The notes under the pieces: model-generated
Seen by the model: only the letters and a program-made list of their open reading frames with translations
What the model was told of the DNA's origin: nothing
Database searches by the model: none
Position numbers and translations under genes: made by a program
In this document: positions 34,246 through 45,900 of the stretch, in pieces
Layout of the letters: each line of letters opens with the position of its first letter
How positions within the stretch are numbered: position 1 is the stretch's first letter
Origin: Symbiodinium natans
Taxonomy: Eukaryota; Sar; Dinophyceae; Suessiales; Symbiodiniaceae
Assembly (NCBI GenBank): GCA_905221605.1
Contig: CAJNDS010001558.1
Coordinates: 124,001 to 188,000 of the forward strand
Reading direction: 5' to 3'
DNA: 64,000 nt

Positions 34246-37200
34246 GCGGCTTGGACTCGCCAGGGCTTGTTGGAGCCAGGTTGTTCTTGGGATCTTCGTT
34301 TGAACCAATTTAGGGTTTAGGGTTTAGGGTTTAGGGTAAGATGGTCTTTTGAGGTTGGTAAAGGGTTTGGAGCATGTGGGACATCAAGGGTGGCTAGGGC
34401 TGGGGAGCCTCAGGCCCTGAGCCCTAACTCGTCCAGCCCACCCTGAAGTCTGAGGATTTCGCTTTGTAGGGTTTAGGTGTTGGAGCGCCATTCTGAACCA
34501 TGGGATGTTGGGCCCGTCCGGGTTTGATGTAGGGCTTCGGGTTTAGGGTTTGGGGTTTAGGGTTTCGGGTTTGGGGGTTAGGATTTAGGGTTTAGGGATC
34601 TGGTGAGGCCCTACTGTAGGCCTTGGGGTTCATGGGGCTCTGGATTTTATGATCTGTCTGTAAGGACGGCGACACCGTCGTATTGCCGCCGGCTCAGCAT
34701 TTTCATGGGGGATGATCTCCCCATATTGCGGAAAGTAGATAACTAAAATTTTTTGGCTGGTTCTTGGTAGTGAATGAGGGAATGAGGTACCCTATGTGCT
34801 CCCTGAAAGGGCATTAAGACAGGCCCTTAATTCCCTCATTCCCTACTCAGAACCAGGGGGCTTTTGCACCCACATGGCCGCTGCTGCTTTCATGCATCGT
34901 TGCAGCTCCTGAGCTCATCATGCAGTCGGCCACACGCCTTGAAGAAAACCTTTCAAAAAATCGTTTAGGGTTTAGGGTTTAGGGTTTAGGGTTTAGGGTT
35001 TAGGGTTTAGGGTTTAGGGTTTAGGGTTTAGGGTTTAGGGTTTTAAACAACTCATTGGGGCTGCGGTGCCCTCTCGAAGTCCCCTCCCAGAGACGACATT
35101 TTTGTTGGTCAGTTTTTTTGAGCCAGTTCCTCTGAGGTACAGGCTTTCCGCCCCAAAAGGGTGCTCCTTCTCTGTACCCCTACTGTCCTGCAGTTTGTTT
35201 TTGTAGCTCAGTGTTAATTCGCTGAGCGTGAGCGTGAAGCTGAAGGCACTATGCTGGGAAGTTGGCGACCGCCGACGAGAAGGAGCCTAGCTTCGCTACT
35301 CGTCCGAAGTCGTCCAGCTTAGGCTCATGCTCTGAATTGTGGGCTTTGGCGCGACCTTGATTCTGCCCACTTGAAAAGAACTGCCTAAACCTTAATCCCT
35401 AAACCCTGAACCCTAAACCCTAAACCCTAAACCCTAAACCCTAAACCCTAAAACCCTAAAACCCTAAACCCTAAACCCTAAACCCTAAACCCTAAACCCT
35501 AAACCCTAAACCCTAAACCCTAAACCCTAAACCCTAAACCCTAAACCCTTTCCTGGCACCCCGGCTGGTCTTCGGGGGAGGTTGGCTGCAGCTGAGGATT
35601 CCACGTACTCACGAGGAAAGCCCTTCAGCTGCAGGCGGGGCGGGGCATTGGGGTCGGGCTGGGGGGGGGGGGGGGGGGCAGGGTTTAGGGTTTAGGGTTT
35701 AGGGTTTAGGGTTTAGGGTTTAGGGTTTAGGGCTTAGGGCTTAGGGTTTAGGTTTTAGGGTTTAGGGTTCAAGGGGGGGGGGGGGGGTAAGTTGTGGTAG
35801 ATGGCAACCTGGCCCTGCACAAGGTATACGTTCCCAGGGCGCGCGGTTCAGCAGGTCGATGTCCTAAGTCCTTGAACATGTATTGTAGGGGTGCCAGGTT
35901 GATTCTCTTAAGACCGTGCAATCGTGATCCTGTCACCAAAAGCGATCCTCACACCCCCCGATGATGAAGCAAACAAAGCAGGAACACCTTAAGCCGTACA
36001 CAACCGCATCTAGCACCCTTAAATTCGAGTTGGTCGTTGAGAGCATTGCTTTGTCTTCCATGAGTGACAGGGGCCCGCGTTATGATCGCCTATTTGTGTA
36101 GCCCTTACCATCTTATATGCACTATACAACCCACGGGCTCATGGTTTCAGGGTGTTGCAGAACCCTCAAGCCCTACATATCCTAAACCCAGAATCCTCGG
36201 GGACGCAGGATCGGCGTGGGGGAGGTGATCAGAGGCGCGGGCTTCGGGGCAGAGGGCTTAGGGTTTAGGGTTTAGGGTTTAGGGTCTAGTGTTTAGGGTT
36301 TATAGGGTTTTGGGTTTTGGGTTTAAGGTTTAGGGTTTAGAGTCTAGGGTCCAGGGTTTAAGGTTGAGGGCGTAGGGTTTCTAGCGTTGAAAGCTAATTG
36401 GCTTCTTGAGTTCATGGAAGTTTGCTTTCTTGGGTGCCTGTTCAGAGGTCAACAGTAGGGTTTTAGGCGGGAAGGTCAACAGTAGGGTTTTAGGATGTGC
36501 TTCGCTGCGTAGTTTTTTCACCCACCTTGAATCCGGATTTCCTGGGTTTAGGATTGAGATTTTTAAGGTTAAGGGCTTAGTTCTGAGGGCTAAAGGTTTA
36601 GGGCTTAGGGTTTAGGGTTTAAGGTTTAGGCGTTAAAGGGGTGATCATAAGCCCCAAGCCCTACGTAAGCCCTACCTTGTACCTAATCCCACTAGTCAGA
36701 CACCATGAACCAGAAGAACCCACGAAGCGAACGGTCAACAACAAAACATGGAACATGGGGCCCGAAACCAATAGTGTACAACAAAACGTCAAGCCCCAAG
36801 ATAAAACCCTTAAGTCCTAATCCCGAAACCCTCATCGCTAAACCCTAAACCCCAAACCCTAAACCCTAAACCCCAAACCCTAAACCCTAAACCCTAAACC
36901 CTAAACCCCAAACCCCAAACCCCAAACCCCAAACCCCAAACCCCAAACCCCAAACCCTAAACCCTAAACCCTAAACCCTACACCCTAAACCCATGTCAAC
37001 CCTAACCCCCATGTAAACACGGACTGCAAGGCTGGGACGAGGCGATCCCTCGCATGTCTTTGGGCCAGAAGGTGGCGCTCAAGGCCAGCCCTAAACCATA
37101 CACCCAAAACCCTCAACCCTAAACCCTAAACCCCCCCCCACCCCTCGGCCCCCAAACCAGCGCCCGAAACCCCAAATCCTGGCCCCGTAGAGTTCTTAAG

Positions 37201-38748
37201 GGTCAAGTTGGTTTAGGGTTTAGGATTCAGGGGTTGGGCTGACTGGTTTGGGAGGTGTTCTGCGCATGGCTTTTCTCGATTCGGGTAGAATATTCCTAAG
37301 CCCTGAACCCAGAACCCTAATCTCGGAGCGCATCTGCGCAAGCCCAAAGCATCCCAAAGCCCAAAGCCAACCGACAGCCTATAGAGCCCCAGGGTTTAGG
37401 GTTTAGGGTTTAGGGTTTTGGGTTTTGGGTTTTGGGTTTGGTGCTTGGGGCTCTCACACCCCTACACTTCACAGCCCTAGGTGAAGTCGGAGTACGCATT
37501 CGGCTGCTCAGCTCTGGTCAAGTCAGTTTTGTTGCGCGGGACTTGATCCAAGTTTTGTAGGGTTTAGGGTTTAGGGCTTCGGGTTTCGGGTTTAGGGTTT
37601 AGGGCTTCGGGGCCTACTTTTCAGGATACCAAGTGACCCCCCAGAATTGTGGGAACGACGTCTTTCAGCATACTTCCGCCCAGAAAGCAAGCACAAGAAG
37701 TAGCGGGCGCGCCAAGACCAGCCTTTAAAAGAAACCCTCAGGCCGAAATTCCTCGACCCCAAGGGCAGGGCCCAAAGCAAACCCTAGATGTAAAGCTCAA
37801 CACCCCCAAACCCTCAGCCCTAAACCCCTAAACCCTAAACCCTAAACCCTAAACCCTAAACCCTAAACCCTAAACCCTAAACCCTGACCCCCTAAACCCG
37901 AAGCCCAAACCCCTAAACCCCAAAAAGCCCTAAGCCCGAAGCCCCAAAAAACTTTTTTCTCGCCCTGGCAGCGCTTGCCTCTTACAAGGTAAGCTGGGCA
38001 CGGGCGTGGTGCCACCAGACTCGGACCTGCTTCCTGCCTGCACTTATGGGTTTAGGGTTTAGGGTTTAGGGTTTAGGGTTTAGGGTTTAGGGTTTAGGGT
38101 TTAAGGTTTAGGATCACCGTGTATTAGGGCACTTAAGGGGCTGACAAGTGGGTTCCTGCCTGCACCAGGGCGACTTAGGGATCAGGTTTAAGGGGGGGGT
38201 TTAGGGTTATAGGGTTTAGGGTTAAGTGTGAGGGTTTAGGGTTTAATCTAGGGTTTAAACAGGGTTTAGGGTTTCGGGTTTAGGGTTTATTTAGGGCTAG
38301 TGGGTTTAGGGGAGTTTGTGCCAAACTCGGGGGGAGCCTTCTCAGTGGGCTTACACTCGGGCTACCACTATTGTGGGGGATGCCTGTTTAGGGTTAAAGA
38401 GCTTCTGGTGGTTTAGGGTTTCAGGGTTTCAGGGCTTAAGGCTTTTGGAACTTAAGGCCCCGGGCCGTTGAGTTTAGGGGTTTAAGGCCACAGCGATTCA
38501 GGGCTTTAGGATGGTTCTATAGAGTTCTAGGGATGGTTCAGGGCTTTTGTGCCTTCCGGTTTTGGGGGTTTCAGGGTGTAGGGTTGACAAGGTTTAGGGT
38601 TTATAAGCAAAACCCCAAACCCCAAACCCGACACCCTAAACCTCGATTGCATGTAGGGCCTTCTTGCTCTAGGGTTTGCAGCTCGCAGCCAACAGCCCGC
38701 CGGGCCCTGACAGTCAGATTCGGGGTCTGTTCTCCAGTCAACGAGTAG
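34164..38748 (+). CDS. FKBP: FKBP-type peptidyl-prolyl cis-trans isomerase, multi-exon gene (gene-level entry)
   Basis: Eight exons (listed separately) splice in phase into a nearly complete FKBP12-like domain. FKBPs catalyse cis-trans isomerisation of Xaa-Pro bonds and bind FK506 or rapamycin. Family landmarks appear in order: GDGKTFPK, DGDTVV, HYAGKL, DSTYSRGKPF, GVGEVIRGWDEAIPRMSLGQ, EYAFG and GVVPPDSDL. Spacing equals FKBP12 from GDG to the final Pro-Pro. Expected pocket residues are present: Tyr of HY, Asp of DST, Arg and Phe of SRGKPF, Val-Ile and Trp of EVIRGW. Odd points: the Phe of the usual FDSS is replaced by Lys, and the second Tyr of YAYG is Phe. Introns are 314-796 bp with GC or GA donors. 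No start codon lies in the first exon, so an upstream exon is needed; the last strand may be at 38714-38748. It is the gene upstream of the kinase, on the same strand. Confidence 0.92.
34665..34684 (+). CDS. FKBP: FKBP exon 2, 20-nt microexon (DGDTVV)
   Basis: Acceptor GTAAG|GAC and donor TATT|GCCG. It encodes DGDTVV plus two bases of a Leu codon completed by exon 3, which restores the FKBP12 spacing between FPK and HYTG exactly. Confidence 0.8.
34767..34853. mobile_element. Short inverted-repeat element, family 2 copy 2
   Basis: GTGAATGAGGGAATGAGGTA at the left mirrors AATTCCCTCATTCCC at the right, around CCCTGAAAGGGC. Lies inside FKBP intron 2. Confidence 0.7.
34963..35042. repeat. TTTAGGG array in FKBP intron 2
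   Basis: Eleven perfect units about 200 bp before FKBP exon 3. Confidence 0.96.
35246..35282 (+). CDS. FKBP: FKBP exon 3 (HYAGKLATADEK)
   Basis: Acceptor CTGAAG|G, donor AAG|GAGC (GA type). HYAGKL corresponds to the HYTGxL signature that carries the pocket tyrosine. The length to the next exon equals FKBP12 when the GA donor is used. Confidence 0.83.
35397..35547. repeat. CCCTAAA array in FKBP intron 3
   Basis: About 21 units, with two AAAACCCT variants, ending 50 bp before exon 4. Confidence 0.96.
35597..35634 (+). CDS. FKBP: FKBP exon 4 (DSTYSRGKPF)
   Basis: Acceptor GCTGAG|GAT, donor TGCAG|GCGG. It encodes DSTYSRGKPFSC plus AG; compare FDSSxDRxKPF. The Asp, Arg and Phe of the ligand pocket are present. 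Confidence 0.9.
36209..36234 (+). CDS. FKBP: FKBP exon 5 (IGVGEVIRG)
   Basis: A 26-nt exon with acceptor CGCAG|G and donor AGAG|GCGC. It encodes IGVGEVIR, the GxGxVIxGW signature, with the glycine codon split into exon 6. Confidence 0.9.
37031..37083 (+). CDS. FKBP: FKBP exon 6 (GWDEAIPRMSLGQKVALK)
   Basis: Acceptor TGCAAG|GC, donor CTCAAG|GCCA. It continues EVIRG with WDEAIPRMSLGQKVALK, a very close match to the FKBP helix and following strand (GWDEGVPQMSLGEKAKL in typical members). Confidence 0.93.
37481..37502 (+). CDS. FKBP: FKBP exon 7, 22-nt microexon (VKSEYAFG)
   Basis: Acceptor CCCTAG|GTG, embedded in telomere-like sequence; donor TTCG|GCTG. It encodes VKSEYAF, the counterpart of ISPDYAYG. 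Confidence 0.82.
37989..38035 (+). CDS. FKBP: FKBP exon 8 (KLGTGVVPPDSDL)
   Basis: Acceptor TACAAG|GT joins the split Gly codon of exon 7 to KLGTGVVPPDSDL, matching GxxGxIPPNATL. The end is uncertain; CTTCCT|GCCT is the nearest GC donor in phase. Confidence 0.82.
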
Positions 38749-39530
38749 GTCACCTCTTTTTTGTTTTGTGTGTGTGGGGTTTATGGTTTAGAGGTTAGAG
38801 CCAAACTGTTTCGGCTACTTTTGGTGGAGGCCGTATGACTCATGACGTTGAAGGCAAAACCCGGGCCACCAATTCTATTGGGTGGTTTAGGGCCTAAGTT
38901 TAGGGTTTACGTAGGGTGGGGGGGGGGGCTTTGGCAATGACATCGCGAGACTATAAGGATGGTACCGCAGCAGGGCTCTCCATCGAGATCAACCGCTCAT
39001 TAAGGGCTTACGGCCCTCAACTCGCGATACCGCTGCTATGGGGACCACCCTCTCCCTCGCAGACCCATCGTGAATCGACTTGTGTCGAGCGTGGCGGCCT
39101 CCACACAAGCCCAAAATCTCAACCACCGCTTTGAAATCCCAAAACGCTACAGACTCTTCCAGCAAGCCCGAAACCGACCAAGGAAATACGAGGTCGAGCT
39201 CCTGAGGATAAACTGACCGGACCAGAAAATCGCGAGGATGCTTTGAAAAGCATCTTGGGAAGGCTGTGCGGGTTTCCGAAATAGCTTATGAAATGCTCTG
39301 GGAAGAACCCCTATTCACTCGGTATCTGTGGCCCGTATTCAGGGTACAGCACCGGATCACATCCTACCTTCCTAAGCCTTAAACCTTAAGCCTCAAACCC
39401 AGAAAGCCCGGTGCCCCGCCTTGAACAGGAAGTTTGGAGCTCACGGGATTCTAGGAGGGTTTCCGAAAATAGAGGGGAGCTCTGTTTGTCTTTCATTCCT
39501 ATGTCGACCTCTTCAGTAGCCACTACAGGG
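38036..39530. other. Region between FKBP and the duplication
   Basis: TTTAGGG arrays (38047-38110) and degenerate repeat, the possible last FKBP exon, and a plus-strand frame 38916-39134 (TSRDYKDGTAAGLSIEINRS...) which is protein-like but has no family features. 39135-39530 is unique. Confidence 0.45.
38714..38748 (+). CDS. FKBP: Possible terminal FKBP exon (RFGVCSPVNE, stop)
   Basis: The frame RFGVCSPVNE followed by TAG can be laid over the last FKBP strand (IFDVELLKLE, stop) with matching F-x-V and E positions. The preceding AG is at 38712-38713. The phase from exon 8 is not uniquely solved and the match is short. Confidence 0.3.
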
Positions 39531-42173
39531 GAGGCCCATGCACGCGAAGCCAGAATTGCTTAGATTTTGCGACCCCAGATTTGGAGTCGCGCAAACTGGC
39601 CACTTTGCAACCATGTGTACGCGATATTGCAAGGCCTCAGAGGCCTCACCCTTCGGGCGTTCGAGGCCTTTCGAGGCCTTTCGAGGCCTCACTCATGGGG
39701 TTTCGAGGCCTTCCGAGGCCTCCCGAGGCCTCGACAAAATCCCAAAACCCCTTTAGCTTGCAAGATTTCGAGGCCTCGGGGACCCGGGCTTATAATACTA
39801 TTAAAGGGGTCCCCGCAAGGCCTCGAGCCCAGAGGAACCCGGGCTGCCTCTCTTCTTTCATGTGAAAAGAATTTTAAGCCTCAGCTGGCTCCAAGTCCTC
39901 TTCATTCTCTATTCAAAACGTCACGACGGACCTCGAAGGCGCCTCGACCGCTTAAGATGATCCTGTAAGCTATTCTTGCTGCTGCAAGTTTACTTCTCGA
40001 TGGGCCTCAGAAAAGGCCTCGATGATCCTGAGCTTTCAAAGTTTCATGAGAAAGTCCTGAAAAGCCTTCTGCATGACATTGCAAGCTGACGTTGGTCTCC
40101 AGCGGGCAAGCAAACTGGAGGAGGCCTCGATAAGCTTCGAAACCTTCGGCAAAGTCTGAGGCTCAAAGATGATGTTACGTGTGAGCCGAGTGAACGCTCC
40201 CCGCCATTTAAACATCAACAACGCCCTTCAAGAAGACAAACTGACGTTCACAAGGCTTTCGCTGGGGGCGTCGGCCTTCCCTATATCTTCTTCTTCTTGG
40301 GGCCATTGGGCGCATGGCAACTTAAGTTCCGGGCCGGCGCAACACGCTTAAATATCTTCGCTGTCCAAAACCCAAGCCCGCCAAAAGCTTTCATTCTGCA
40401 ATGTCTAGCAGGCTACTCTGCACAACCACAGAAAACGTTGAGGCCACGTTGGTCAACTTCCCAGAGCTTGAAGCGTGACTCCTATCCACAGAAAAAGCCA
40501 ACAAAGACCGAGACACCTGCAGCTCAGCTGGGTTTGCCAGGACGAAGCCCAAGTTACGGGCCTGTCGGGCGACCCCACTTTCAGGCCTGCGAAACACAAG
40601 CAATTCTGGCTTCGCCAGGATGGGCCTCCACAGTTGCAGTTCTGCCTCACTGCAGCATTGCAAAGACAGCCCCCACGCGCTCAACACGACGCTGCCCCAA
40701 AGTTACTGGAACAAGGGCAGGGGGGGCAGCCAACGAGATCCGGTTGCTTGGGCCCACGGGCTCAAATCCGGGACCAAAAAACGGGGCCGTCTCACGGCCC
40801 CAAAAATTGGGGCCGCGAATGGACCCAGCTCTCGTAATACAATTTGGAACTAAATTGCGGGGTTGTGAAACCGCGACCCCAAAATTGGGGCCGTCTGGCG
40901 GCCCCAATTTTGGGGCCGCGGATTCTTCTATTTTTGGGTTCAATCTCGCGGTTTCCACTGGGGCCCACAGACAAGCACTCAACGCGGGAAACTGAGAACC
41001 ACGACCTCCGCAGGCAGCTTCAAACTTGTAGGAGTGCTCAACATGAGAGAAACGTGCACAGGGGAGGCCCATGCACGCGAAGCCAGAATTGCTTAGATTT
41101 TGCGACCCCAGATTTGGAGTCGCGCAAACTGGCCACTTTGCAACCATGTGTACGCGATATTGCAAGGCCTCAGAGGCCTCACCCTTCGGGCGTTCGAGGC
41201 CTTTCGAGCCCTTTCGAGGCCTCACTCATGGGGTTTCGAGGCCTTCCGAGGCCTCCCGAGGCCTCGACAAAATCCCAAAACCTCTTTAGCTTGCAAGATT
41301 TCGAGGCCTCGGGGACCCGGGCTTATAAGACTATTAAAGGGGTCCCCGCAAGGCCTCGAGCCCAGAGGAACCCGGGCTGCCTCTCTTCTTTCATGTGAAA
41401 AGAATTTTAAGCCGCAGCTGGCTCCAAGTCTTCTTCATTCTCTATTCAAAACGTCACGACGGACCTCGAAGGCGCCTCGACCGCTTAAGATGATCCTGGA
41501 AGCTATTCTTGCTGCCGCAAGTTTACTTCTCGATGGGCCTCAGAAAAGGCCTCGATGATCCTGAGCTTTCAAAGTTTCATTAGAAAGTCCTGAAAAGCCT
41601 TCTGCATGACATTGCAAGCTGACGTTGGTCTCCAGCGGGCAAGCAAACTGGAGGAGGCCTCGAGAAGCTTCGAAACCTTCGGCAAAGTCTGAGGCTCAAA
41701 TATGATGTTACGTGTGAGCCGAGTGAACGCTCCCCGCCATTTAAACATCAACAACGCCCTTCAAGAAGACAAACTGACGTTCACAAGGCTTTCGCTGGGG
41801 GCGTCGGCCTTCCCTATATCTTCTTCTTCTTTGGGCCGTTGGGCGCATGGCAACTTAAGTTCCGGGCCGGCGCAACACGCTTAAATATCTTCGCTGTCCA
41901 AAACCCAAGCCCGCCAAAAGCTTTCATTCTGCAATGTCTAGCAGGCGACTCTGCACAACCACAGAAAACGTTGAGGCCACGTTGGTCAACTTCCCAGAGC
42001 TTGAAGCGTGACTCCTATCCACAGAAAAAGCCAACAAAGACCGAGACACCTGCAGCTCAGCTGGGTTTGCCAGGACGAAGCCCAAGTTACGGGGCTGTCG
42101 GGCGACCCCACTTTCAGGCCTGCGAAACACAAGCAATTCTGGCTTCGCCAGGATGGGCCTCCACAGTATGACA
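39531..42173. repeat. Direct duplication of a 1.1-kb segment (offset 1533 bp)
   Basis: 39531-40640 is repeated almost exactly at 41064-42173. Within each copy is a cluster of GAGGCCTC/TTTCGAGGCC motifs (39640-39790 and 41173-41323). The 420-bp spacer has GGCCCCAATTTTGGGGCC palindromes. Overlapping frames on both strands reflect this composition; none is called. Confidence 0.93.
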
Positions 42174-42915
42174 TTCATCCTATAAACCCTAGATCCAGCC
42201 CCTTGAATCCTAAACCCTGAGCCCTACGCCGTAAACCCGAAACCCTAAACCCTAAACCCTAAACCCTAAACCCTAAACCCTAAACCCTCAACCCACTCAT
42301 TTCTGAAGGGCTCCCACGGCTTTGGGTCATGGTCCTCTTCGGTTTGAGGTCCGTTGAGGTCGGCATCCCGGCAGCCCTCCCTGTCCGTGTACAGCCGGGC
42401 AAGTTTCGGTTTAGGGTTTAGGGTTTAGGGCTTAGGGTCCCCGCGTTTGTGTGCAACACGCAAAAGCGTCCTGCCACGAGCAGTGTCCGAGTCGCTGTAG
42501 AATTTTTTTGGGTTGTTGCAAATGAGTTCCAGTTCCGGGCTTTCCTTTGGTTCTAGGTCCCTAAACCCTCGCGTGGCTAAGGCTTTAAGGCGACCCTTAA
42601 TGGCTTTACGGTTTTGGGGTTTAGGGTTTAACACGATGTCACCTAGGCGACAACCCGATAGCTTGAACAAGCGCAGCCATATCCCGCGGCCAGCGACAAA
42701 AATGCCCGGTTGATTACCGTTTGCTCAGCGTGCGTTGTGCTCAAAGCTTCGCATTCGGGTACGCTTCAAGGTGTCAACATGCTTTTGGGGTTTGTGCCTA
42801 CATGCGGTTTGTCTCTACTTGTTTTTGACTTGCTTCGGCTTTGGGGCGCTATAGGGTTCTACGGTTTGAGGGTAAGTGTAGGGCTTAGTGAACCTTGAAC
42901 CCTAAACCGCAAAAG
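42174..42915. other. Repeat and unique sequence upstream of the kinase
   Basis: A CCCTAAA array lies at 42240-42285. A GC-rich island (42285-42410) contains a possible exon VGIPAALPVRVQPGKFR after TTGAG at 42358. Opposing frames at 42425-42670 (minus) and 42513-42713 (plus) overlap; neither could be tied to the kinase. Confidence 0.45.
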
Positions 42916-42998
42916 CCGAAATCCACACCTTGACTGCACCCTTGCTGATCACGGCCTTTCTGAAGATTCTGAAGCCCAAGTCCTTCATCCCCGACCTT
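42916..42998 (+). CDS. MKK: Kinase exon 0, before the glycine loop (LKPKSFIPDL)
   Basis: An open frame after AAAAG reads AEIHTLTAPLLITAFLKILK and then PKSFIPDL. The GA donor CTT|GACA gives phase 0, joining FIPDL to AFGESLGRG as in MAPKKs, where an acidic-Leu stretch precedes the loop. No residue is diagnostic on its own. Confidence 0.6.
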
Positions 42999-45900
42999 GA
43001 CACGTGGAGGGGGGGGGGGGGTTGTTGTAAGCTTGCTTCCCCTTGCAAGTCTCTGATTTCTCATTGTAGAACTCCATCCCCTCCCCCGCCCCCGGGACGA
43101 GAACAAGCTCTGTACGCCCTCTCCCCACCCCTTACACCCCCAAAACCCGCTCTAAACCCCAAAACCCTAAGCCCTAAACCCGTAAGAGCCGAAAACCCCG
43201 AAACCCTAAACCAATATCGTCCTAAGCCCTAAACCCATAAGACCCGAAAACCCCAAAGCCCTAAACCCCTAAGACCCTAAACCCCCCTAACCCAGGCTTT
43301 CGGGGAGTCCCTGGGCCGCGGTGCCAGCGGGGTCGTCCGCCGCGCCACGCTGAGGACCGCACACCCCCGTACACCAATTTCAGAGTTTCGGGGTTCAGGG
43401 GGTTAGGGTTTAGGTTCAGGGTTTAGGGTTTAGGTTTAGGGTTTAGGGTTTGGGGTTTAGGGTTTAGGGTTTAGGGTTTAAGGTGGGTTTAGGAGCTTAC
43501 GGCTTGGGATCTGTTCGATTTTAGGATGTAATTTCTTGTCGGTTTTGTTTGGGAGCGGCGGGGGGGAGGGGGGGGGGCCGGGGGTTGGGGCGATAGAGTT
43601 CAGTGAGTAGTTAAGTGAAGCGAGCCCTGAAACTTTCTTGCAGGGCCCAATACCCCTTAACCAATTCATAGCAGGACCCCCCCTGTGCATGCTCAATTTA
43701 GGCCCTACGCGCCCCCAGGTGTTGCAGTTTGAGGCAGATTCCCCAAGCCCTGCACCCTGATCCCCCCTAAACCCTAAACCCTAAACCCTAAACCCTAAAC
43801 CCTAAACCCTAAACCCTAAACCCTAAACCCTAAACCCTAAACCCTAAACCCTAAACCCTAAGCCCGGACCTGTGCTCCTTGTGAGTGGCTGGCCAGGACA
43901 ACGGGGCAGACCGTAGCGGCGGCAGCCTCAGAACGTCCGGGTTCGGGCTTTCGAGTTGAGGGTTTAGGGTTGAGGGTTGAGGGTTGAGGGTTTAGGACTT
44001 GAGTTTTCCTAGGGCTTGGTTCTGGACCCCCTAAACCCTAAGCTCCCTAAACTCCCGAGACCCGAAACCCTAAGATCCCTATTTATCCTTAAACTTCAAC
44101 TCCCCGAACCCCCCAAAATCCTGACCCTAAACCTCCCAAAACCCTGTAAAACCGAAACTCCTGAAACCCAAGCCCTAAACTCCCCAACCTTGAGCCTCAA
44201 ATCTCCCTAAACTCCTAAAACGCCAAGACCGAAACTCCCTAAACCGAATTTGTATGTGAAACCAACACTCCCTCTACTCCTGAACCCTAAACCCTAAACT
44301 TGGGATGTTCCCCCTTAGACTAGCAGTTAACAGTCCTTAATAGGGAAGAGAAGAAGACCCTATCAAAATGCAGTAGGGGGTACTAGAAATCCGGTTGAGG
44401 ACTGTTAGTACAAGGGAGAACATCCCTAAACCCTAAACCCTAAACCCTAAACCCTAAACCCTAAACCCTAAACCCTAAACCCTAAACCCTAAACCCCACC
44501 ACGGAAGCCCTGAGGTGAAGAGCATCCAGGTGGGGGACCGATCCCGCCGGGAACAGCTCCTGCGGGAGATCCAGGGGCTGCTGAAGGCCCCGACCTTGGG
44601 TTCGGAGTTTGGGGTTTAGGGTTTAGGGTTTAGGGTTTAGGGTTTAGGGTTTAGGGATTGGGGTTTAGAGTTTAGGGTTTAGGGTTTAGGGTTTAGGGTT
44701 TAGGGTTTAGGGTTTAGGGTTTAGGGTTTAGGGTTTAGGGTTTAGGGTTTAGGGGTTGGGGTTTAGGGTTTAGGGCTTTGTAGGGTTTCGGGTTTGGGGT
44801 TTCGGCTTCTTGGATTTAGGGGTTTAGTTAGGGGTTTAGAGGTGTTAGGGTTTAGGATGTTGAGGGTGTTTAGGGTGTTCAGGATAGGGTAGTTTGCAGA
44901 GTGGCGGTTGTGGGGTTTGCACCAGTCGGACCCCCCCCCCCCCAAGTGCATGCCCCCCGCAGACAGCCGCGAACAACAGCCCGAAGGCGCGCAATGCCAA
45001 GACACTCAAGACGGTGAACGTGGGTCCAGGTGTCTTGTGGTAGGGATGTTGCAAGATCTACATCGAGGTGCAGCTACAGTGCTACAGTTCGCGATGGGCA
45101 CTAAAAAGCCCCAAACCCTAAGCTGATGAGGCTTGTAGGCTCTTGGGGCTTTAGAGGTTTAAGGTTTGAGGCTAAGGGTGCAGGGCACGGGCAGGCAAGA
45201 GTACTTCATGATGCTGAACGACCCGAGTTTGAATGATAGTGTGTGGGGCGTCAGGGTTTGGGGATTAAGGGTGTTTCGGTTCAGGGTGCTAGGGTTTTGG
45301 GGATCAGATCTGCACACGACAAGCTCGTTTTGGCTCACGGGCTCTTTGCAGCTTTTCAAGCTGGCTTGGACCCCGATTTGAGGATGCTTCCTTGTGTCCG
45401 AATACTTGTAGCATGTGTTCAAGTCAATTATTTCCCTGGAAAAGGTGCACCGCTGTTTCTGCTCATGCTTTGCGAAAACCCTGAACCGTTTGATCGAAAC
45501 ACCCCAGACCCCTAAACCCTATAAACCCTATAAACCCTATGACTGAAAACCCTATAAACCCTATGAACCCTATAAACCCTATAAACCCTATACACCCCTA
45601 TAAACCCTATAAAGTCCTAATCCTCTTCTTTCCCTCAACCCTTTGAGCACTGAATCCCGTAACCTCCGCCCCTCCGCAACTTAAACCCTTAAATATGCCT
45701 AGACCCTAAACCCTATAAACCCTATGAACCCTATAAACCCTATAAACCCTATGAACCCTATGAACCCTATAAACCCTATAAACCCTATAAACCCTAGAAA
45801 CCCTATAAACCCTATGAACCCTATAAACCCTATAAACCCTATAAACCCTATAAACCCTATAAACCCTATAGACCCTATAAACCCTATAAACCCTATAAAC

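Noticed and set aside
40391-41225. Opposing long frames (up to 232 codons plus, 192 minus) at the duplication
   Set aside because: They overlap on both strands, run through palindromic GGCC-rich repeats and have no family features; stop-poor GC composition explains them.
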